DNA from: Cyclobacteriaceae bacterium
GTDB taxonomy: Bacteria > Bacteroidota > Bacteroidia > Cytophagales > Cyclobacteriaceae
Length of the DNA: 5,145 nt
Reading direction: 5' to 3'
NCBI GenBank assembly: GCA_030637245.1
Contig: DAOVVI010000195.1
Coordinates: forward strand, 1-5,145
How positions within the stretch are numbered: position 1 is the first letter of the stretch; each line of letters opens with the position of its first letter. A program made the position numbers and the translations under genes. Below are positions 1 to 5,145 of this stretch, piece by piece. A model generated the notes under the pieces. That model saw only the letters and a list, made by a program, of their open reading frames with translations. It made no database searches and was not told the origin of the DNA.

Positions 1-92
1 CTTCATTTTTACTTCTTTTACAACGGATTGAATAATTCGAATATAAAAATTTCTTTTGAAATAGAGAGAATTGAATAATAATTTTTTTAATA
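1..92 (+). other. AT-rich leader upstream of the dCMP deaminase gene
   Basis: No open reading frame of note is visible here on either strand. The stretch is strongly AT-rich and should carry the promoter of the deaminase gene, unless that gene is co-transcribed with something further left. There is no purine-rich Shine-Dalgarno site at normal distance from the ATG at 93; the only purine run (63-70) lies about 22 bases upstream of it. This is normal for Bacteroidota. A TTTACA (17-22) and a TATAAA (42-47) exist but are 19 bp apart in AT-rich DNA, so no promoter is called. Confidence 0.4.
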
Positions 93-575
93 ATGGAACG
101 ACCAGATTTTGATAAAATTTTCATGGAATTGGCAATTAATATTGCCAGAAGGTCTCACTGTGTGAAAAGACATGTTGGAGCTGTTTTAACTAAAGAAACA
201 AGAATTATATCTATTGGATATAACGGACCTCCGGCCGGTACGCATAATTGTGATGAGGAATGGCCAGAAACCGGTTGTGAACGAGACTCCAGGGGCAGTT
301 GCTCCCTAGCGCTTCACGCGGAGCAAAATGCCCTGATGTATGCCGTGAAAAATAATACTAACGTGGAAGGATCAACAATTTATCTTACCTTAACCCCGTG
401 CCTTGCATGTGCGAGAATGATTTTAAGTATGGGTATAAAGCGTGTAATTTATTTATATTCCTATGCCGAATATAAAGGTTTGCCAAAAGATGAAGGGGTT
501 GAGTTTTTAGAAAAATTTGGTATAGAAACTCAAAAATTTGGAGAAGAGGTAGCTGTACCTGATCCTTTGATTTAG
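93..575 (+). CDS. deoxycytidylate (dCMP) deaminase family protein
   Basis: Zinc-dependent cytoplasmic deaminase of 160 residues, most likely converting dCMP to dUMP, the substrate of thymidylate synthase. The cytidine/deoxycytidylate deaminase signature is complete. H75-A-E77 supplies a zinc ligand and the catalytic glutamate, and P102-C-L-A-C106 supplies the other two zinc ligands (C103, C106). The N-terminal part has the C-x-x-x-x-H-V-G-A-V strand (23-31) and the GYNGPPAG segment (42-49) typical of dCMP deaminase/ComEB proteins rather than of cytidine or tRNA-adenosine deaminases. Additional cysteines at 23, 53, 62 and 70 may form a structural zinc site, as in phage T4-type enzymes (inference). 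The length is normal for the family. The ATG at 93 fits the family's N-terminus, although no Shine-Dalgarno sequence precedes it. The gene ends in TAG, overlapping the stop of convergent murB by 4 bp. The fold and chemistry are certain; the exact substrate is slightly less so. Confidence 0.93.
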   Translation: MERPDFDKIFMELAINIARRSHCVKRHVGAVLTKETRIISIGYNGPPAGTHNCDEEWPETGCERDSRGSCSLALHAEQNALMYAVKNNTNVEGSTIYLTLTPCLACARMILSMGIKRVIYLYSYAEYKGLPKDEGVEFLEKFGIETQKFGEEVAVPDPLI

Positions 576-1588
576 ATAATCCTTACTTCAGGTTCAAGCG
601 TAATTCCAAATTCATTTTTTATTTTTTGCTGGATTTTCATAGACAACTCAACAATGTCACGGCCGCTGGCATTATTATGATTAATTAGGACTAATGGTTG
701 ATTAATATGTACGGCAGCGCCTTTGTGTTTCATTCCTTTAAAATGGCATTGGTCAATTAACCATGCTGCAGGTAATTTCACTAAGTTCCCGGGTTGTTCA
801 TATGATGGGATATTTGGGTATGATTTCTTTAAAGCATTGAGCAGCTCAATTGGGATGATTGGGTTTTTAAAGAAACTGCCAGCATTTCCAACTTTTTCAG
901 GGTCGGGAAGTTTCGACTGCCTGATTTTAATTATAGCATCACTTATATCCCGTATTGTTATTTTTTCCTTGGCTAATTCATGAAGGACTTCTTGAATTTT
1001 ACCATAATTTGTATGCAGGATTGGTTGCTTTGTAAGTCTAAGGATCACATTGGTGATTAGATATTTATCTATCAACTCATTCTTAAATATGCTATCTCTA
1101 TAGCCAAAATTACAATCTTGATTTTTAAAGTATTTTTTTTCACCCGTTTCCAGATTGCTTGCTTCAAGAGCTTCAAATGTGTCTTTAATTTCAACACCAT
1201 ATGCCCCGATATTTTGGATTGGCGCTGCTCCAACAGTACCGGGAATAAGAGAAAGGTTTTCTATACCACCAAAATTGGCCTTGATACAACTTTCGACCAA
1301 ATCATGCCATATAACTCCTGCACCGGCTTTTACCCAAAAATGATGCTCATCTTCTTTTACCACATGGATACCTCCGATGTTAATTTTTATAACAAATCCA
1401 TCAAAATCTTTTGTAAATAACAAGTTGCTTCCACCGCCCAAGATCAGCGTTCTTTCATTATTTTGTCTTTCGGATTTAAAAAATTCAATTACATCATCAG
1501 TAGAATTAAGTTCAACAAAATGTTTTGCAGTAACATTTAGGCCAAAAGTATTCAACTTTTGAAGTGAAAAATCATTTTTTATTACCAT
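572..1588 (-). CDS. murB: UDP-N-acetylenolpyruvoylglucosamine reductase (MurB), type I
   Basis: Cytoplasmic FAD enzyme of 338 residues that reduces UDP-GlcNAc-enolpyruvate to UDP-MurNAc with NADPH, the second committed step of peptidoglycan synthesis. The N-terminal FAD-binding domain shows GGGSNLLF (51-58) and L-I-P-G-T-V-G-A-A-P-I-Q-N-I-G-A-Y-G (114-131). The catalytic set known from E. coli MurB is all present: Arg in FGYRDS (R164), the general-acid Ser in GNAGSFFKNP (S238), and the Glu near the C-terminus in LEPEVR (E334). A tyrosine in TNYGKI (Y195) sits 31 residues after R164, matching the substrate-binding Tyr190 of E. coli. With the long segment between R164 and S238, this marks the type I form. 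The start ATG fits the usual 'NTFG' N-terminus; no Shine-Dalgarno is seen. It lies 37 bp downstream of the repeat-protein gene on the same strand, so co-transcription is possible, but the functions are unrelated. It ends in TAA, overlapping the deaminase stop. Confidence 0.97.
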   Translation of the reverse strand: MVIKNDFSLQKLNTFGLNVTAKHFVELNSTDDVIEFFKSERQNNERTLILGGGSNLLFTKDFDGFVIKINIGGIHVVKEDEHHFWVKAGAGVIWHDLVESCIKANFGGIENLSLIPGTVGAAPIQNIGAYGVEIKDTFEALEASNLETGEKKYFKNQDCNFGYRDSIFKNELIDKYLITNVILRLTKQPILHTNYGKIQEVLHELAKEKITIRDISDAIIKIRQSKLPDPEKVGNAGSFFKNPIIPIELLNALKKSYPNIPSYEQPGNLVKLPAAWLIDQCHFKGMKHKGAAVHINQPLVLINHNNASGRDIVELSMKIQQKIKNEFGITLEPEVRII

Positions 1589-1625
1589 GAAATTTTGGTA
1601 CGGGTTTTATACTGAACTATTCAGG

Positions 1626-4600
1626 TTAGAATGACCTTTTTAGATTTATTTTTGCGGTTGCTACTTTTGATATATTCCCTGGTTCGTCTTTTAATTTGAT
1701 GAAAAGTATCTTTTCGCCATCTTCACCTGGCAGTTCATAACTTGTTATAGTTGAATTGAATGGTTCCCATGAAGAATTATTAAACCCGGGATTGTCACTG
1801 ACCATCATTTCATTTGCTCCTTCAGCATCAATGGACAAATTGATTTTTTTTTCAGTATGATTGGTCCATTCAGCGCCATCATTAATTGTAAATTTTCTTA
1901 TTATTGGAGGAGTCGTGTCAAGAATAATATTACTACTTACAACCTCAGAAAGATTTCCTGCGTCATCACTGAATTGAGCATAATAAACTTTTTTTCCATC
2001 AACCGCGTCTAAAATAATTTCTTTGCTTGATGCTATAGGTTGCCATTTTACATCTCTGAAACTTTTATTCTGACTAATTCTCATCCCAGTAGCACCGTCA
2101 ACGCTTATATCAATTTTAATTTTTCTGTCTTTGTTCGTTACATATTTTGCTCCGTTATCTATAGATATGGAGGCATTTTTAGGAGGATCGGTGTCAATTT
2201 TAATTGAAGTGCTTATTGGTTCAGATATATTTCCTGCTTTATCCCTGAATTTAGCATTTACCTCTGCAGAAGGTTTTTTGGTATCAAAAATCCAACCTTT
2301 CCTAATTTCGGTCATTGCTTCCCACTTACTATTAGAAAAATCGGAAGAATTGCTGATCATTACCTCATGAGCCCCATTGGCATACAATTGAATATCACCT
2401 TTTCCTGCTTTGTCAATGAGCCATTCAGCACCATTATTAATGGCGATTTTTCCGTCTGATGGGGGAATCCTGTCCAACACTATTTTATCATAGTATTCGT
2501 GAGTCACATTGCCTGCTTCATCTTTAAACCTGCCATATACAATTTTTAAACCATCTTCACCTTCAAGTTTCCACTCCTTACTGGTTTTATATGGTTCCCA
2601 GAGACCTGTTATATTACTGGTATCATTTAGATGTTTGTTGCTTATTGCCATTGATATAGCATCTTCCACATCAAAAGTAAGCTTCACATTGTTTTGTGGA
2701 TCAGTACAATATTCAGAGCCATCATTAATTGCAAACTTGATGATCTTTGGTGGAGCGAAATCAGATTTGATCATTTTACTGATTACTTCAGATTCATTTC
2801 CGGCAGCATCCTTAAATTTGGCATGTACATAATGAATCCCTTCCGGCCCAACAAGAGTCCAGGCAATTGCAGTTTTAAAAGGCACCCATTTAGCATCTTC
2901 GAATGATTGCTTGTTAGAAACCATCATGTAGTCCACTCCCTCGGCTCTAAAGGAAAGCGAAACTCTTTTGTTCTTATTCCTGACAAATGGGTCATTGTTA
3001 TTGATAACTAAATCGCAATTGGTTGGAGGAACCCTGTCTAAAATTATTCCTGAAGTATAGATTTTTGAGAAATTTCCCGCTTTATCTTTAAGCCTTAAAA
3101 AGACAGTTTTCAGTCCATCATTTTCACCTTCCAGTCTCCAATTTTCAATAGTTTCCTCTAACGGTAAAAGTTTTACTTCCTTAAAATCCGGCACATTGGT
3201 AAGCTGCATACCTATTACATTCTCATCATGATGTATTTGAAGTTTTACTATTCCATCTGGATGATTTGTCTCTTTTTTTCCTCCATTAATGATTAACCTA
3301 CCAGTAGGCGGAGTCATATCTAAAATGATCTTTGTTGAAACAATTTTGGAAATATTCCCGGCTTCATCTCTAAACCTTCCATAAACAATTTTTTCACCAT
3401 CTCCAGGCAGGATAGTCCAATCGGTACGCTGTTCGCTGTATTTTTCCCATTTTATATTTCTTAAAGTATTGGGATTATTGCTGTATTGAGCTTCAAACGC
3501 ATCATCTACATCGTTATTCAGCATGACTTTCAAGCTAATACACCATTCACTTTTTCCGTTTATACTAAATGAATTTACAGTAGGAGGAGTGCGATCTAAA
3601 AAAATATCAGCTTTGGCAATTCCGGATATATTGCCAGCCTGGTCGATTAGTCTGATATAAATGGATTTTAGGCCATCTGTTTCGTTATCTAACTGCCAAT
3701 TTAAGATGGAAGTCGCAAAGGTTTTTTCTTTAGCCCCTTCAAAATTTGGCTTATTACTGATTAACATTCTGATATTTTGAGGGGTTTCTTTTGTTGAAAG
3801 TTTTACAGTTACTGTTCCTTTTGGATTATTAGTATATTTACGACCTTGATCAATGATAATTTGCGCTTTTTCAGGAGGAGTTGTTTTGAATATTATTGAG
3901 GCTTCGGCCGGAATTTTGGTTGTATTTTTAGCCTCATCCATAAAATAGGCCTTTACACTTTTTGCTCCCTGCAAAGAATCTGTTTCCCATCGAATTTCCA
4001 TTATTCCGTCAGCATTCGGTTTGAAATCATAATTTTTACCAATACCTCTACTTACGATCCTTACTTTTGTAGCGTCTTTTGAAGCCAATGTCAATTTGAT
4101 TTTTTTTGACCTGGTATATTTATCGCCATTATTTATTTTAATAGAGCCCCCCACAGGAGGAGTAATATCTAATACTGTTCCGGCACCAACAGGTTGGGAT
4201 TCATTGCCTGCCAAATCTCTGAACTTCGCATAAACAATTTTTTCACCATCTCCTGTTCCCATATCAATCACCCATTTTATTGATTCTTTATAGGATTCCC
4301 ACCTGCCATTCTGAAATTGAGAAGAATTTGATATCATTACTTCATCAGCATCATCAGCCTTCACATTCACGAGGACCCTTCCTAACTTATCGTTTGTATA
4401 TTTTTCCCCTTTATTGATACTTATTTTAGGATTTTTAGGAGGAGTAGTGTCGTATATAATTTTATTACTTTCTATTGATGAATTGTTGCCGGCCTTATCT
4501 TTTAATTGTACATAAATTCTTTTTTCTCCGTCTCCACCTTTAAGTTGAATTTTAATAGTCTCTTCTGAGTAAGGTTGCCAATTGGAATTTGATAGGTCAG

Positions 4601-4835
4601 GATCAAACCCAATTTTCATGGATTCCAAAAGCGACCTATCAGTTTTCAAAGACTTTATTTCAACATCAATGTTTTCTTTGTTGGTGTACTTAGCCCCTCC
4701 ATTGATTCTGATTCCTATCAGAGGCAATGATTTATGTTCAACTTTTGAGGGATGAAAAGAATTGGTATGAGCATAAGCTATAGAAGTATAGCTTAAGAAA
4801 ACCGAAACCGATAAAATACAGGCTAATTTTAACAT
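1626..4835 (-). CDS. secreted protein of eleven tandem Ig-like repeats, function unknown
   Basis: Numbering starts at the ATG at 4833-4835 (1069 residues). In-frame GTG and TTG codons immediately upstream would add one or two residues; ATG is preferred and gives a better signal-peptide start. Residues 1-22 form a type I signal peptide ending in A-Y-A, with mature H23. A short linker (23-38) follows, then eleven repeats to the last residue. The unit pattern is I-N-x-G-x-x-Y-T, then I-S-N-x-x-x-F and W-x-P-Y, then W-x-L, D-G-x-K-x-V-Y-x-x-F-x-D-x-A-G-N-x-S, and finally L-D-x-T-P-P. This is the widespread bacterial Ig-like repeat found in exported and cell-surface proteins. No enzyme domain, LPXTG, lipobox, transmembrane segment or type IX secretion C-terminal domain is visible; the protein stops right after repeat 11. 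A structural, adhesive or ligand-binding role in the periplasm or outside the cell is inferred. There is no Shine-Dalgarno site. The gene precedes murB by 37 bp. Confidence 0.85.
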   Translation of the reverse strand: MLKLACILSVSVFLSYTSIAYAHTNSFHPSKVEHKSLPLIGIRINGGAKYTNKENIDVEIKSLKTDRSLLESMKIGFDPDLSNSNWQPYSEETIKIQLKGGDGEKRIYVQLKDKAGNNSSIESNKIIYDTTPPKNPKISINKGEKYTNDKLGRVLVNVKADDADEVMISNSSQFQNGRWESYKESIKWVIDMGTGDGEKIVYAKFRDLAGNESQPVGAGTVLDITPPVGGSIKINNGDKYTRSKKIKLTLASKDATKVRIVSRGIGKNYDFKPNADGIMEIRWETDSLQGAKSVKAYFMDEAKNTTKIPAEASIIFKTTPPEKAQIIIDQGRKYTNNPKGTVTVKLSTKETPQNIRMLISNKPNFEGAKEKTFATSILNWQLDNETDGLKSIYIRLIDQAGNISGIAKADIFLDRTPPTVNSFSINGKSEWCISLKVMLNNDVDDAFEAQYSNNPNTLRNIKWEKYSEQRTDWTILPGDGEKIVYGRFRDEAGNISKIVSTKIILDMTPPTGRLIINGGKKETNHPDGIVKLQIHHDENVIGMQLTNVPDFKEVKLLPLEETIENWRLEGENDGLKTVFLRLKDKAGNFSKIYTSGIILDRVPPTNCDLVINNNDPFVRNKNKRVSLSFRAEGVDYMMVSNKQSFEDAKWVPFKTAIAWTLVGPEGIHYVHAKFKDAAGNESEVISKMIKSDFAPPKIIKFAINDGSEYCTDPQNNVKLTFDVEDAISMAISNKHLNDTSNITGLWEPYKTSKEWKLEGEDGLKIVYGRFKDEAGNVTHEYYDKIVLDRIPPSDGKIAINNGAEWLIDKAGKGDIQLYANGAHEVMISNSSDFSNSKWEAMTEIRKGWIFDTKKPSAEVNAKFRDKAGNISEPISTSIKIDTDPPKNASISIDNGAKYVTNKDRKIKIDISVDGATGMRISQNKSFRDVKWQPIASSKEIILDAVDGKKVYYAQFSDDAGNLSEVVSSNIILDTTPPIIRKFTINDGAEWTNHTEKKINLSIDAEGANEMMVSDNPGFNNSSWEPFNSTITSYELPGEDGEKILFIKLKDEPGNISKVATAKINLKRSF
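3381..3404 (-). repeat. 24-bp exact repeat, copy in unit R5
   Basis: Identical over 24 bp to 4230-4253 in unit R2. It encodes the G-D-G-E-K-I-V-Y strand. The two copies are 849 bp (283 codons) apart and in the same frame, while the surrounding DNA of R2 and R5 is clearly diverged. Confidence 0.8.
4230..4253 (-). repeat. 24-bp exact repeat, copy in unit R2
   Basis: Identical over 24 bp to 3381-3404 in unit R5. It encodes the same G-D-G-E-K-I-V-Y strand. Identity at every synonymous position distinguishes this pair from other units, which encode similar residues with different codons. Confidence 0.8.
4770..4835 (-). other. signal peptide coding segment of the repeat protein
   Basis: Residues 1-22: a single lysine at position 3, a hydrophobic core (ACILSVSVFLSY) and a cleavage motif A-Y-A before H23. 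This fits Sec export and type I signal peptidase. Cys6 lies within the hydrophobic core, too close to the N-terminus and without an L-x-x-C lipobox, so a lipoprotein is not supported. Confidence 0.8.
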
Positions 4836-5055
4836 CACCAATTTGTAATTTAAAAAAAATACAAAATTTTGATTCCTTCAAAAAATTATAATCAACAAAT
4901 TAACAATTTTTGTCTGCTTTGTAAAGGAATTTATTTATTTGACTATAATTTTGAGCTATTCAACTAAGTTTGCGCTATGAGAATCAGTTCATAATAAATG
5001 AATTTCTATAAATATTTAAATTTATTAACTTCTACTGTATTATTCTCGTTAACTT
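4836..5055 (-). other. AT-rich intergenic region upstream of the repeat-protein gene
   Basis: About 220 bp between the end of the TPR-like gene and the start of the repeat-protein gene, both on the minus strand. No open reading frame with family resemblance is visible, and no tRNA-like or riboswitch-like fold was recognised. It should hold the 3' end signals of the upstream gene and the promoter of the repeat-protein gene. I could not find a clean Bacteroidota promoter (TTTG with TAnnTTTG at the usual spacing), so no site is called. Short AT-only inverted repeats (such as 5008-5025) are as expected from base composition. Confidence 0.4.
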
Positions 5056-5145
5056 TTACCTACAATGTTTTTTTAGTAATTCACTGGCATATTCCGATCC
5101 TAATTTAAAGGCTTTTTTTCAATCATAGCAAGCTCCTTCTTTGTC
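5056..5145 (-). pseudogene. 3' end of a TPR-like protein gene with an in-frame TGA, partial
   Basis: The gene enters from the right edge and runs 29 codons to a TAA at 5056-5058. The translation is DKEGACYD, then TGA at 5119-5121, then KKAFKLG, SEYASELL and KKHCR. It resembles the end of Bacteroidota tetratricopeptide-repeat proteins, which commonly finish with a pattern like G-A-C-x-D-W-x-K-A-x-x-L-G, a short helix and a final K-x-C. In that pattern the TGA stands where tryptophan (TGG) is expected, a single G-to-A difference. The protein-like reading continues for 20 codons past the TGA, so the ancestral gene probably ended at 5056. Either the gene carries a late nonsense mutation that removes its last helix, or there is a base error beside the seven-A run (minus-strand sense). 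The short length seen limits certainty about the family. Confidence 0.5.

Larger units (their letters stand above)
1629..4721 (-). repeat. array of eleven protein-level tandem Ig-like units (R1-R11)
   Basis: Unit boundaries were set at the Pro-Pro that closes each unit. R1 4437-4721, R2 4155-4436, R3 3873-4154, R4 3582-3872, R5 3306-3581, R6 3024-3305, R7 2748-3023, R8 2460-2747, R9 2181-2459, R10 1905-2180, R11 1629-1904. Units are 92-97 residues with no spacers. They are diverged at DNA level, so this is an old duplication array rather than a fresh tandem expansion. R3 is the most degenerate (D-E-A-K-N instead of D-x-A-G-N, F-K-T-T-P-P at its end). R11 lacks the terminal T-P-P and ends in L-K-R-S-F. 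Pairs with closer resemblance are R4/R6, R5/R8 and R2/R9. Confidence 0.85.

Noticed and set aside
17..47. TTTACA and TATAAA, 19 bp apart, as a promoter for the deaminase gene
   Set aside because: The spacing is off, the background is AT-rich, and this phylum usually uses a different promoter consensus.
547..560. A small hairpin (aggta-gctg-tacct) just past the murB stop on the minus strand, inside the deaminase gene
   Set aside because: The stem is only 5 bp and the nearest T-run is distant. It is too weak to call a murB terminator without transcript data.
723..1562. Plus-strand ORFs of 61-100 codons inside murB
   Set aside because: They are shadows antisense to murB, which has a complete, well-conserved protein. 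Their translations show no family features.
1612..1624. A 5-bp inverted repeat with a 3-base loop (ctgaa-cta-ttcag) between the repeat-protein gene and murB
   Set aside because: It is too short to call a terminator and has no T-run after it on the minus strand; it could occur by chance.
2131..2906. Plus-strand ORFs of 70-107 codons inside the repeat-protein gene
   Set aside because: They are shadows produced by the repetitive codon pattern of the opposite strand.
1629..4721. CRISPR or DNA-level tandem repeat in the region with periodic ggaggagt motifs
   Set aside because: The periodic motif simply encodes the T-P-P linker at the end of each roughly 280-bp protein unit. There are no short direct repeats with unique spacers.
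4989..5003. Inverted repeat ttcat-aataa-atgaa downstream of the TPR-like gene
   Set aside because: It has a 5-bp AT-rich stem and no following T-run in the minus direction, so it is not a convincing terminator.
4998..5108. A 36-codon plus-strand ORF with a hydrophobic, signal-peptide-like start, with a neighbouring frame reading A-Y-S-D-P-N-L-K
   Set aside because: It lies largely antisense to the TPR-like tail on the minus strand, whose translation matches a known pattern much better. The hydrophobicity comes from AT-rich DNA, and the second frame has no start codon.

Overview
The window is an AT-rich stretch of bacterial chromosome, probably from a member of the Bacteroidota. The evidence for this is indirect: no recognisable Shine-Dalgarno sequences precede the start codons, MurB is of the long type I form, a long secreted protein of tandem Ig-like repeats is present, and there is a TPR-like C-terminus of the 'KAFKLG...KKHC' kind common in that phylum. 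Coding uses the standard code: all 23 tryptophans in the three intact genes are TGG.

Layout from left to right. Positions 1-92 are an AT-rich leader. Positions 93-575 (+) encode a zinc-dependent deoxycytidylate (dCMP) deaminase. It converges on murB (572-1588, -), and the two stop codons overlap by 4 bp. Upstream of murB on the same strand, 37 bp away, lies a 3.2-kb gene (1626-4835, -) for a secreted protein made of a signal peptide and eleven tandem Ig-like repeats of 92-97 residues ending in a D-x-T-P-P-type linker. About 220 bp of AT-rich intergenic DNA follows. The right edge (5056-5145, -) holds the last 29 codons of a TPR-like gene that reads on into the next window. That reading frame contains an in-frame TGA exactly where a conserved tryptophan is expected.

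The two enzymes are housekeeping functions: dCMP to dUMP for thymidylate supply, and the second committed step of peptidoglycan precursor synthesis. They do not belong to one pathway. The repeat protein has no recognisable catalytic domain and no surface anchor. It looks like an exported structural, adhesive or binding protein of unknown ligand. Nothing here amounts to a clear new multi-gene system. The points most worth a second look are the interrupted TPR tail and the internal history of the eleven-repeat protein: unit pairs R2/R9, R4/R6 and R5/R8, and a 24-bp stretch identical in R2 and R5.
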